From the NCBI GenBank assembly GCA_019918135.1, contig WBZZ01003766.1, positions 20,001 to 42,500 of the forward strand: 22,500 bases of DNA, in the 5' to 3' direction. Below the pieces are notes generated by a model. It had not been told where the DNA came from. It ran no database searches and saw nothing but the letters and a program-made list of their open reading frames with translations. Numbering within the stretch: the first letter of the stretch is position 1; every line of letters starts with the position of its first letter. Positions 15,359 through 22,453 of this stretch are shown one piece after another. A program made the translations under genes and the position numbers. The DNA comes from Paulinella micropora (lineage: Eukaryota > Cercozoa > Imbricatea > Euglyphida > Paulinellidae).

Positions 15359-16090
15359 ATCAATCCCCGCACTAGCATTTATTATGTTGCTGAATGTTTT
15401 GGTTCCTGCTATAGTTTGGTCTCCTGTTAGTTTGACGACGCGGTATCAATAGCCGAAACATCAATACCATCAACTAAATTTACATTTGTTATTGAAAATC
15501 CACCCATATTTAAACTACCAGTCATAGCCGTTGTTCCGTCCTTGGCTAGTTTCGTATCGGTATATGCTTTTGTTGAAGCATCGCCATCATAGAATGGTGC
15601 GGGTAGTCCGCTGATTGCTGTTGAGCTGTTAAAATTTAAAACATTATTTGTCAGTGTCATTCCACCACCTGTTGTTGGAGCAAAAAGTATGGACGAGCCT
15701 ACAAAAGATAATGGATAGCCCGTTGCCCCACCCGCTTCCGACGAATAAATAGAACCCATATTATTGTTGTAATTGAAGAATAACTTGCCAGTGTTTAATG
15801 GATTTGAGTCTTTTACGGCCACATAAGTAGTAAATGTTTTATTCCCTGTTATGGTTTGGTCTCCTGTCAGTTTTGACTACAGAAGTATCAAGAGCCGAAA
15901 CATCAACACCATCAACTAAATTGACATTTGTTATACTTTGGCTTTTCATATCAATCCCCGCACTAGCATTTATTATACTGCTAAATGTCTTAATTCCTGC
16001 TATGGTTTGGTCTCCTGTTAATTTAACCACAGCACTATCAAGGGCAGAAACATCAACACCATCAACATTACCGACATTTACTATATTAAA
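15241..16090 (-). repeat. About 150-bp fiber shaft repeats, four main copies
   Basis: Anchors CATCAACACC (or one-base variants) lie at 16051, 15901, 15459 and 15310. Spacing is 150 bp for the first pair and 149 bp for the second. The unit encodes about 50 residues of the form VDGVDVSxLDxxVVKLTGDQTIAGxKTF then INASAGIDMKSQSITNVNL. Shorter related units (GNQTIAGIKTY near 14,910, DQTITGSKTF near 14,580) extend the family. Confidence 0.8.
15427..15822 (-). pseudogene. Fiber fragment (middle shaft)
   Basis: This open piece contains KLFFNYNNNMGSIYSSEAGG, STKAYTDTKLAKDGTTAMTG and GGFSITNVNLVDGIDVSAID, all typical of phage-type fiber shafts. It ends in TASSN because one base is missing near 15,437 relative to the three parallel repeats. 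The true continuation is the VVKLTGDQTIAG part of the repeat in the next frame. Not an independent gene. Confidence 0.65.
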
Positions 16091-16555
16091 ACTTCCCATA
16101 TTCAAATCTCCAAACATCATAGTGAGCCCATCCAATCTAAGAAAAGGTGAGTTTGTATTTCGCCATTGCCCTGTGCTATAAATGAGTAATTGGTTATTGG
16201 AGGGTGTGCCTGTTATGACTACATCCGTTAATTTATCCAATTCAAAATCGCTTATATAACTTGAAGTCAATGTAGCAAATGAAGTATTGCCGAGCCCATC
16301 CGTTTTTAATACTTGATTAGCCGTGCCGTCCGCTATTGGTAAGTCGTATTCGTTATTAATTGACACATAACCAGTATCAGATATCAACAAAGAAGAGTTA
16401 TTATTTTTTGACGATATGGTTATGTCGTCAGTCCTTGCTTGTATTGAGTTTGCTTCTATGTGGTCGCCGTATAATACTCCATCAACTTCTAAATCCTCGT
16501 CTATTATCACAGAGCCGTAATAGTGATATGCCCACGGATTGCCTAAATGGTTCAT
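15839..16555 (-). CDS. Fiber N-terminus and first shaft repeats
   Basis: This part, with the real start of the fiber gene at 16555, is intact for 220 residues. It begins MNHLGNPWAYHYYGSVIIDE and runs through short beta repeats (GVLYGDHIEANSIQARTDDI; ADGTANQVLKTDGLGNTSF). It then reaches FELDKLTDVVITGTPSNNQL and STGQWRNTNSPF, a motif set also found in phage tail fibers. Two copies of the VDGVDVSALD unit follow. The last dozen residues (TDRRPNHNRE) are out of frame after one extra base near 15,878. The N-terminal part probably binds the capsid vertex. Confidence 0.7.
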   Translation of the reverse strand: MNHLGNPWAYHYYGSVIIDEDLEVDGVLYGDHIEANSIQARTDDITISSKNNNSSLLISDTGYVSINNEYDLPIADGTANQVLKTDGLGNTSFATLTSSYISDFELDKLTDVVITGTPSNNQLLIYSTGQWRNTNSPFLRLDGLTMMFGDLNMGSFNIVNVGNVDGVDVSALDSAVVKLTGDQTIAGIKTFSSIINASAGIDMKSQSITNVNLVDGVDVSALDTSVVKTDRRPNHNRE

Positions 16556-16617
16556 ATTTTAATTCTATTATTTTATAATAAATCTTATAGTATAAGATAT
16601 ATATATAGTTTAAAAAA
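16556..16617. promoter_or_regulatory. Divergent spacer between fiber and spike genes
   Basis: The 62 bp between the two start codons are almost purely A/T. They include CTATTATTTTATAATAAATC toward the fiber gene and the palindrome CTTATAGTATAAG followed by ATATATATATAG toward the spike gene. No exact TATAATATAG box is present. It presumably holds both promoters. Confidence 0.4.
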
Positions 16618-17247
16618 ATGAATATATTCGGCCGTTCGCAAGAGCAACAATCTATTGACACAAAAACAATCGCGGTCGTGGCTACTCCGACATTAACAAG
16701 AAACATTCAAAATGCTTATGTTGGTCTTGACCTTAGGTCGTGGATGACGAGTTCCACATTTACCACTCTATGCACGGGCGGATATGGTAGCAAAACAATA
16801 TCAAGTTTAGGATATGGTTATTTCATTAATGTATCATTTCGTGGTTCATTGAATTTACCCGCTCCGACTGGCATTGCTACATTCCAATTTTGGTTTCATA
16901 TCACAGATGGCACGAATACATATGATTACTATACCGAAGTGCTAAATTATACAACCGCCATTGATTATAAGTCTTTTGATTGTGTGTGGCTAATCCAAAG
17001 ATATGGAGTTCAAATGAATTTGACTTGGCAGATGACTTGTCCAAACCCCTCGGACACTACCAACAACCGCACTATACGAATTGTAGATAATACAACAAAT
17101 GATGCTCTGGTAACGTATGCGACTGGCGCACCATTAACCATAGAAGTATATTATAAATCAGCATCTGCGGAGCCTGTATCTTTCAAACCTTCGTATTTCA
17201 ATATTGATGTGATGAGAGACATAGCACTAACTGCCTCTTACACATGA
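16618..17247 (+). CDS. Short spike/fiber-like protein
   Basis: The 209-residue protein is Thr/Tyr/Asn-rich and looks all-beta. It starts MNIFGRSQEQQSIDTKT, matching the first residues of the fiber at 1990 (MNLFGQS). A beta-rich body follows with SLGYGYFINVSFRGSLNLP, FQFWFHITDGTNTYDYYTEV and a C-terminus FKPSYFNIDVMRDI. No enzyme motif is visible. The N-terminal match and the divergent position next to the long fiber suggest a capsid-anchored spike. It ends 10 bp inside the 3' end of the convergent acidic gene. Confidence 0.6.
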   Translation: MNIFGRSQEQQSIDTKTIAVVATPTLTRNIQNAYVGLDLRSWMTSSTFTTLCTGGYGSKTISSLGYGYFINVSFRGSLNLPAPTGIATFQFWFHITDGTNTYDYYTEVLNYTTAIDYKSFDCVWLIQRYGVQMNLTWQMTCPNPSDTTNNRTIRIVDNTTNDALVTYATGAPLTIEVYYKSASAEPVSFKPSYFNIDVMRDIALTASYT

Positions 17248-17915
17248 AACCTGTCATACATATCTTTTAGTGTCGTGAGTTTGCCCTCGTGTTGAGATAA
17301 GACATCGCGGAAAAACGTCTTATAATCTAACTTACCATATTTAAGAATGGGGCGTTGCTCTGGTGGTATGTGTCCGTATCTACTCTCGTGCCATTTCTTC
17401 ATATCCTCCTGTAATATGGTGCGGTCATCCACTTTCATATACAAGAAGTTAAACGGGTCTTTTGATACTTTCAAATGTGCCGTTATTATTTCATAGCAAC
17501 TATATCCGTTCTCGGGCGGGTTTTGCTTTGCCTTAATCGGTGTTTTCTTTTCCTTTGGTGCTTCTAAAACTGGTAATTCTTTTTTTGCTAGTTCTTCTCC
17601 CACATTGGACTTGATTTCGGTGATACCAGTCTCCTTCAAATCACTTTCTTTGAAAGGTGTAAATTCTTCTGTTGTTTCTGGTTCTTCGTCAAACACCGTC
17701 TTCATCACATCGGAAGAAGGCAATGAAACTTCAATATTATCTTCTACGGCGGTAGCATCTGCTGTATCACCCTGGGGTGTTTGTTCGGGTCGGTATTTTT
17801 CGTAAAATGCGACGATATCAGTTTTAAGCGATTTGCTTGTTGGCAGTTTAATATCACTACTTAAATGAGTCCATTTTTCTATTTGGCTCAGATAATCTTT
17901 TTTAGTTGATGACAT
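17238..17915 (-). CDS. Hypothetical acidic protein
   Basis: The start is taken at the ATG 17913-17915 (MSSTKKDYLSQIEKW); a GTG five codons upstream would add LIYN. The 225-residue protein has a helical N-terminal domain (about 1-45, ending AFYEKYRPEQ), a long acidic disordered middle (about 46-135) and a compact C-terminal domain with YSCYEIITAHLKVSKDPFNF, WHESRYGHIPPEQRP and FFRDVLSQHEG. I do not recognise it. It lies 42 bp downstream of the primase-helicase gene on the same strand, so a replication-linked role is possible but not shown. Confidence 0.6.
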   Translation of the reverse strand: MSSTKKDYLSQIEKWTHLSSDIKLPTSKSLKTDIVAFYEKYRPEQTPQGDTADATAVEDNIEVSLPSSDVMKTVFDEEPETTEEFTPFKESDLKETGITEIKSNVGEELAKKELPVLEAPKEKKTPIKAKQNPPENGYSCYEIITAHLKVSKDPFNFLYMKVDDRTILQEDMKKWHESRYGHIPPEQRPILKYGKLDYKTFFRDVLSQHEGKLTTLKDMYDRFHV

Positions 17916-17957
17916 GTTATATATAAGCACAACAAAAAAAAATCCGTTTTATATTAT

Positions 17958-18905
17958 TTATTCATCATCATTGTCGTCGTCAAAAGTCCATTCATTATCA
18001 CCATAAATAGTCTTCCATTGCTTTTTACATTCTTCTAAGGTTGGTAAATCTACACATCTAATCCTTACACCTTCTTCCGTCGTTTTCTTCTTTTCTACTA
18101 TATTTGGCATCAGTTTTCTAAGACTGGTCCAGAAACTGACTTGTGAAGTGTGTGGATCATTTACATTGGCTTTATATGTATCATACAACGCTTTCTTTGA
18201 AACTTCCTTACCAAAATGAATTTCTGGCAACTCGTTTGTAATATATCCTAAGTTTAAGCAATCCAACCACCACTTTCTCAACTTTGAAAGGGATTTCACT
18301 TTTTGTTCTCGCAGTCCCTTTGTAATGATTGTTTCGCGGTCGTTGAAATCACTGAGGTCTCTTTCAAGAAGAAACTTCGCCAGTCGTTGCCTATCAATAG
18401 ATCTAATATCTGTGATCACTTTTCTTTTCTCGTCTGGTTTCATAAGTGCTAGTTCATCAGAAACATCAAGGACTAGCCATCTCTGCTCAGTGGTTCCCGC
18501 TGGCACTACCCATTCTTCGTTTGAAGCAAGGACTAGGAATAACATATTTTCTAATGTCAGATTTGGTAAATATTTTTGTTTGAGAGTAAGTGTGTTTTCT
18601 GATACAAGTTTCTTAATTGTCCCCGCTCGTTCTTTATCACCACCCCATACCATCTCGTCCATAAATACTACAATTGCTTTTGCTAGTTGGGCATTGAAAT
18701 CACCTAATATTTCTTTAACATCGGACGGCTGGAAGTAATAATCGGCACCTATTATGTCTTTGAATATTTCAAGAATAATACCCTTACCTGCTCTTTCAGT
18801 GCTCGTCAAAACTAATGACAAGTGTAGTTTTTGCCACGGCTTTTGGTAAATGCTCGCAAACATATCAAGTACCTTTTTATATATGTCTTGTCTTCCCCGC
18901 ACCAT
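17958..18905 (-). CDS. SF3 helicase domain (C-terminal half of broken primase-helicase)
   Basis: The 315-residue frame holds a superfamily 3 helicase. The P-loop region is TSTERAGKGIILEIF (Gly40-Lys41-Gly42), Walker B is IVVFMDEMVW (Asp83-Glu84), motif C is LVLASNEEWVVP (Asn129) and an arginine-finger candidate is TTEQRWLVLD (Arg142). A winged-helix-like C-terminal part (about 190-290) follows, with a Asp-rich tail. The ATG at 18905 is not a real start: the residues YKKVLDMFASIYQKPW join the primase part. The Walker A lacks its first Gly (S-T-E-R-A-G-K-G). It acts as the replicative helicase, probably hexameric. Confidence 0.85.
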   Translation of the reverse strand: MVRGRQDIYKKVLDMFASIYQKPWQKLHLSLVLTSTERAGKGIILEIFKDIIGADYYFQPSDVKEILGDFNAQLAKAIVVFMDEMVWGGDKERAGTIKKLVSENTLTLKQKYLPNLTLENMLFLVLASNEEWVVPAGTTEQRWLVLDVSDELALMKPDEKRKVITDIRSIDRQRLAKFLLERDLSDFNDRETIITKGLREQKVKSLSKLRKWWLDCLNLGYITNELPEIHFGKEVSKKALYDTYKANVNDPHTSQVSFWTSLRKLMPNIVEKKKTTEEGVRIRCVDLPTLEECKKQWKTIYGDNEWTFDDDNDDE

Positions 18906-20404
18906 CTATTCAAGATATGTTGAAAGAATGCTTCATTTTTTTCTTCTTCCTCCGTGAATGATTTTACATCTTCCAATGTGTCTGCTGGAATTTCAAAACC
19001 CTTAAACAAGTTATAAAATCCTTGTTTATCATTATCAAAGTATGCTTTTGGATCAAAGATTACATCATTCACTTCGCGTCTTTTCGGGTGTGTAGTCCAC
19101 ATTTTATACAAATCAACAACATTCAATGTGGCGGGGTTTTTGCCTAGTGCTATCCAGTCCTCCTTTGATAAGTTAGTCTTTATTCTTTTATTTTTGAAAA
19201 ATGATTCCATTGCTGATTCCGTCTTGTAGCGGAACACCTGCTTACCTTTAGAATCAACATATTCTTCAATTATGGTTGGCTTTGCTAAGTTAGCAAAAGT
19301 GTATGATTTATTCATCCAAGCCAAAGCGGTATCTAACAACTCTGTAAATTTTTCCAAATTATTACATTCGTCAGCAAGTCGTCGCAAATCTTCAATCGTG
19401 TTGATATTACGGACGACGGGGGGAGATAGTTCGTAAATTTTTATAGTTTTGCCTTCGCAATTACTATCGTGGCAATAGAAATATAACCCATCTCTTCTCC
19501 ATACTACATAGCAATTGTCGCTGTTATTTTCTTCTCCGTTTATGATACATACTCGTGTTCCTATGGTTTTTAGAATAAACATTCTCTGCTTTTTTTCAAC
19601 AATTTCCACATTTGGTATTTTGCTGAGTATGATTTCGTGTATTTCTTCCAATGTGATATGTTGATATCGTTTCAAAGTTGTATATTCGGGAATTTTGATG
19701 TTGTAAAATGTATCGTCATCGGGTCGCATAATCAAATAATCGTCTATTTCTACATCTTGAAGCAGTTTCAAAGAGTTTGTTTTTGGTGTGTATGAATACG
19801 GAAGCAAAACACGATCACTACCATCTTTATGAGAGTAGATAGTGCGGAAAGCCCTGTTTTTGTTATAAACAGAAATATCAAGTATAGTTCGTAATTCAAT
19901 GTTCTTGTCGGCCCGTTCAAATGTGAAACAGAGGTCGGGATAATCTTTTTCAATCACCACTTCAACATATTTCCAGAACTCTTTTTGTGTTTCGCAGTTT
20001 TGGAACACCAAGCCATTATCGTAAGAAAAATGGCACGACATTTTACCATTCTTACTCGCATCCAAGTATTTTGCTTTTTTTGGATTATACTTCAAGCCTA
20101 CATTAGCAAATACATTTTCCATAAGTGTGTTCCATCGCTCATACATTTTTTCTCGTGAGATTGACAATTCATCGCCATCAATGTCGGCAAACATTCGTTG
20201 GGGTTTGTTTTCCATTAATACTTCATAGTATTGTCTTTGTTCCTCGGGCGTCTTTTCAATCAATGACACGAAATCCTCTTGAAATGGCACAGTGGTGAAT
20301 TGCTTGTTCCCCCACTTGATAAGGACCGCATCCTGCGGTTTATCTCTCAGTGCTTCTTCTTGTTTCCAATACCATTGCTCATTGGTCAGTGTCGGTGCGG
20401 TCAT
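18812..20404 (-). CDS. AEP primase (N-terminal half of broken primase-helicase)
   Basis: The 530-residue frame has the archaeo-eukaryotic primase motifs: RMFADIDGDE (Asp74, Asp76), MSCHFSYD (His125), and VYNKNRAFRTIYS (Arg184, Arg187). A zinc-binding region of the kind found in NCLDV and herpesvirus primases follows: C286, C298, C311 (YFYCHDSNCEGK) and C316. A linker to the helicase comes next. The last 25 or so residues after GEDKT are out of frame, since one base appears missing near 18,880 and the helicase continues in the -1 frame. The full protein would be about 815 residues. It would make primers and open the origin. The ATG at 20404 is first in frame, after an AT-rich box. Confidence 0.85.
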   Translation of the reverse strand: MTAPTLTNEQWYWKQEEALRDKPQDAVLIKWGNKQFTTVPFQEDFVSLIEKTPEEQRQYYEVLMENKPQRMFADIDGDELSISREKMYERWNTLMENVFANVGLKYNPKKAKYLDASKNGKMSCHFSYDNGLVFQNCETQKEFWKYVEVVIEKDYPDLCFTFERADKNIELRTILDISVYNKNRAFRTIYSHKDGSDRVLLPYSYTPKTNSLKLLQDVEIDDYLIMRPDDDTFYNIKIPEYTTLKRYQHITLEEIHEIILSKIPNVEIVEKKQRMFILKTIGTRVCIINGEENNSDNCYVVWRRDGLYFYCHDSNCEGKTIKIYELSPPVVRNINTIEDLRRLADECNNLEKFTELLDTALAWMNKSYTFANLAKPTIIEEYVDSKGKQVFRYKTESAMESFFKNKRIKTNLSKEDWIALGKNPATLNVVDLYKMWTTHPKRREVNDVIFDPKAYFDNDKQGFYNLFKGFEIPADTLEDVKSFTEEEEKNEAFFQHILNRWCGEDKTYIKRYLICLRAFTKSRGKNYTCH

Positions 20405-20536
20405 CTTATATAGTCGCTCGGATCTTTTTATAAAAATAAATTAATTATTCTATATATCCATATATAACACTATTCTTAATAGGTAATTATAATTTTTTAT
20501 ATATCTTTATACAAAAAAAAAATAATTTCTTTTTTT

Positions 20537-21049
20537 TTACTTATTCAAGCATCCACATTTAATAAATCCTTTGAATTGCCCACAAAGTTCGCAATACTTT
20601 AATCTCTTTATGAGGCAGGTCTTATGATAATACTTGTCTCTGTTCGGATATTTTTCTACGATCTTTTTTGGAATTGCCCTATTGCTATTACAATAACAAC
20701 AAAATTTAATGTTCGGATTGTCAAGGGTGCGGATAAGCAATGATAGGTCTTCGTTCATTTTATCATTCTTAAATCGCTTGATACATTCAGATCCCAGCAC
20801 CATTTCGTTTCCGTTTTTTACATTTTTTATAATGTAATTCTTTGTAATCTCGTGTGAGCAACAACAATATTGTTGTTCCCCGTTTTCTATACTTTCCACA
20901 AGTTTCCAGTCGTTCTTGTTCCACTTTCCATCGGGCGATATAAATGAAACGGCATTGACCAGATTTAGAAAATAACTTCCGCTTACATAATCCAAATGGA
21001 GTTGTAAGTCTTCATATGTCCAATACGATCGGCGGTGAGAGGTGTCCAT
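20537..21049 (-). CDS. Cys-rich zinc-finger protein
   Basis: The 170-residue protein has several likely zinc sites: C62-C63-C64-x-H66 with C89 (QYCCCSHEI ... VLGSECIKRF), C117-C118-x-C120 with H142/C145, and C153-x2-C156 with C165 and C167. The pattern CxCxH-x-I followed by VLGSxCIKRF recurs in giant-virus and phage proteins of unknown role. It is probably a nucleic-acid-binding or regulatory protein. The ATG at 21049 sits after TATATAAACC. It is the first gene upstream of the primase gene on the same strand, 132 bp apart. Confidence 0.7.
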   Translation of the reverse strand: MDTSHRRSYWTYEDLQLHLDYVSGSYFLNLVNAVSFISPDGKWNKNDWKLVESIENGEQQYCCCSHEITKNYIIKNVKNGNEMVLGSECIKRFKNDKMNEDLSLLIRTLDNPNIKFCCYCNSNRAIPKKIVEKYPNRDKYYHKTCLIKRLKYCELCGQFKGFIKCGCLNK

Positions 21050-21098
21050 GGTTTATATAATAGTGTATATATTTTTTTATGAAAATATATAAAATAAA

Positions 21099-21326
21099 TT
21101 ATATATTATTTAACATGTTATTACGAAAAATCCTTAATTCAATTAATTCCGCTTTTTGTTTTTCATATTTCTCCTTCCGCAATAATTTTATCCTCTCTTG
21201 GTTCTTGTAATAGTATGCCTTGGCGTTCGCCCTATTCTTATCAGGATGCGCTTTCAAAAAGGCTTTTGCTCGTTCCCTTCTCCGTTGAACCACTTCTTCC
21301 TTAGTAAATTGAGGTGTCCTCGGCAT
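21099..21326 (-). CDS. Small basic charged-repeat protein
   Basis: The 75-residue protein is very rich in Arg, Lys and Glu and helical throughout (KEEVVQRRRERAKAFLKAHP, AYYYKNQERIKLLRKEKYE). The YYYKNQERIK stretch is like the tail of the GIY-YIG protein and the repeats at 21792. It could be a DNA-binding protein or a detached nuclease tail. The ATG at 21326 follows TATATAAGGAACATA. No catalytic motif is visible. Confidence 0.5.
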   Translation of the reverse strand: MPRTPQFTKEEVVQRRRERAKAFLKAHPDKNRANAKAYYYKNQERIKLLRKEKYEKQKAELIELRIFRNNMLNNI

Positions 21327-21421
21327 TATGTTCCTTATATATAATAATTATATTATTTTAATTATTTTAAATAGTAAATCTAAATTACCCCGATATGTCT
21401 CTAAATGTTGTTAAAAACGAC

Positions 21422-21700
21422 TTGGACAGTTGTTGTTAATAGTAGCAGTGTGAGAGAGAATATTTTTGTTTGTATTAATGTAGGCCAATGTGTCCGAGCC
21501 GACCCCCGCGGCCAAAATTATTTATTTTCTTTCGGGTAGAAAAAAAAAAAATTTACTTTCTTAATAAAAGGTTGGACAGGTTGGACAATATAAAATTTAG
21601 TTAATAGAAAGAAGAATAATATAATAAATATTGAAATTTAATACTAAAAAGTGTCCAACCTTTAAAAAGTACTTGGACACGGCCAACCATGGGTTGGACA
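21422..21700. repeat. Six TTGGACA boxes (iteron-like)
   Basis: TTGGACA occurs at 21422, 21572, 21581, 21673 and 21694 on the plus strand and once inverted at 21652. Two boxes at 21572/21581 are 9 bp apart, and four of the six lie in 120 bp. The heptamer is not expected so often by chance in AT-rich DNA. Confidence 0.6.
21651..21680. repeat. Perfect inverted repeat GTGTCCAA/TTGGACAC
   Basis: Arms of 8 bp (21651-21658 and 21673-21680) flank 14 bases. A second, smaller inverted repeat, CCAACC-ATG-GGTTGG, follows at 21683-21697. They could form stem-loops or bind a dimeric protein. Confidence 0.55.
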
Positions 21701-21791
21701 CCCCTTAGGAGAAGACAATCTCTCGCCCCTGCTCTTATATTCAACCGTTGAATTATGTATTAAACACATACTATATATCGTATATATACCA

Positions 21792-22145
21792 ATGAGTTAT
21801 ACCATAGAGGAAATAAAAGCCTTTTTCAGCGCACCTGATCCAAGACAGCAACGATACAGGGAAAATAACAAGGAGAAAATCAAGGAGTATAGAGCAATTT
21901 ATAGACAGAATAATAAGGACAAAATTAAAGAGCATCAGAAAAAATATAGAGAGGCAAATAAGGATAAGATAAATAAACAGCGAAGGGAATATTATAAATC
22001 AAATAAGGATAAGATCCAAGAGCAACAAAAGAAATACAGAGACACTAACAAGGAAATATTAGATAAATACAAAGAAGAATATCTCAAACAGAAGCAGAAA
22101 AAAACGGATCCTAATATTGAATATTTAAAATCCCTTCAATTCTGA
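21792..22145 (+). CDS. Charged protein with five 15-aa repeats
   Basis: The 117-residue protein begins MSYTIEEIKAFFSAPDP and then has five units of exactly 15 residues, starting at Tyr22, 37, 52, 67 and 82, of the form YRxxNKDKIxExxKK. The final part is YLKQKQKKTDPNIEYLKSL. It should be one long charged helix. Such repeats occur in giant-virus and PLV proteins, often next to nuclease domains, but no nuclease motif is seen here. It is the only clear gene at the right side. The preceding TATATATACCA is a good promoter-like context. Confidence 0.6.
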   Translation: MSYTIEEIKAFFSAPDPRQQRYRENNKEKIKEYRAIYRQNNKDKIKEHQKKYREANKDKINKQRREYYKSNKDKIQEQQKKYRDTNKEILDKYKEEYLKQKQKKTDPNIEYLKSLQF

Positions 22146-22269
22146 TCAGTGAAAAATATCGTTATGGCTGATCCGGTGCCACCAATTTTGGTCAAAAAGG
22201 ATTTTTTTTGCCGATCGTCCAAGGAGAAAAGTAAATTTGTTTCCTTTTGTATGTTTATCTTAATAGTGG

Positions 22270-22310
22270 GGGCTACCGCCGCGTCCATTAGTGTGGGCTA
22301 CCGCCGCGTC
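22270..22310. repeat. 25-bp tandem repeat with GGGCTACCGCCGCGTC
   Basis: The 16-mer GGGCTACCGCCGCGTC occurs at 22270-22285 and 22295-22310, with similar bases before each copy (TAGTGGG / TAGTGTG). It is clearly richer in G+C than the rest of the window. Confidence 0.75.
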
Positions 22311-22414
22311 ACCCCATTTGTTGTGGTTTGATGATCATTTATGTTCTATGGACAAGTCTATTCAAGTATTCAATACAAGCACATAAAGCACATAAAACAC
22401 ACACACGAAAACAG

Positions 22415-22453
22415 AAAAGAGACCTTTGTTTTACAAAAAGAGACCTTTGTTTT
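22415..22453. repeat. 21-bp tandem repeat AAAAGAGACCTTTGTTTT
   Basis: The 18-mer occurs at 22415-22432 and 22436-22453, 21 bp apart. It follows GCACATAAA repeated at about 22,379-22,397. No gene overlaps it. Confidence 0.7.

Larger units (their letters stand above)
12828..16555 (-). pseudogene. Long trimeric fiber gene with S74 chaperone, multiply frameshifted
   Basis: One coding tract of about 3.7 kb runs from the ATG at 16555 (MNHLGNPWAYHYYG) to the stop at 12828, but only by switching frame at about fifteen or more places between 15,880 and 13,340. Reading order: N-terminal head (16555-15880, intact); GDQTIAGxKTF shaft repeats; DGANKxYxDT motifs of phage-type fibers; a segment at about 14,495-14,110 (SQTSGDYQYF); two copies of an SGANKSL head module separated by 17-aa repeats; then an intact S74 intramolecular chaperone. 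Wherever I followed it, a correct reading continues after each switch. This suggests small indels rather than nonsense changes. It is either uncorrected sequence error in a repeat region or recent decay. The protein would be a trimeric attachment fiber. Confidence 0.8.
21327..21791. other. 465-bp non-coding region with TTGGACA boxes
   Basis: No convincing gene lies between the basic protein and the charged-repeat protein. The region starts AT-rich, has a C/G-rich patch GACCCCCGCGGCC near 21,501-21,513, an A11 run near 21,541, then the TTGGACA cluster and a promoter-like TATATATCGTATATATACC before the ATG at 21792. It is the largest gene-free stretch with internal order in the window and is a candidate origin or control region. 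Confidence 0.6.

Noticed and set aside
18870..18895. Programmed -1 frameshift in the primase-helicase
   Set aside because: The site A-AAA-AGG is not a canonical slippery heptamer in the primase frame, no clear downstream structure is visible, and a simple base loss restores the expected text. Not fully excluded.
22164..22331. Small plus-strand frame with one hydrophobic segment
   Set aside because: It reads through the 25-bp tandem repeats, has no promoter-like context, and its C-terminus is repeat-encoded; left as doubtful.
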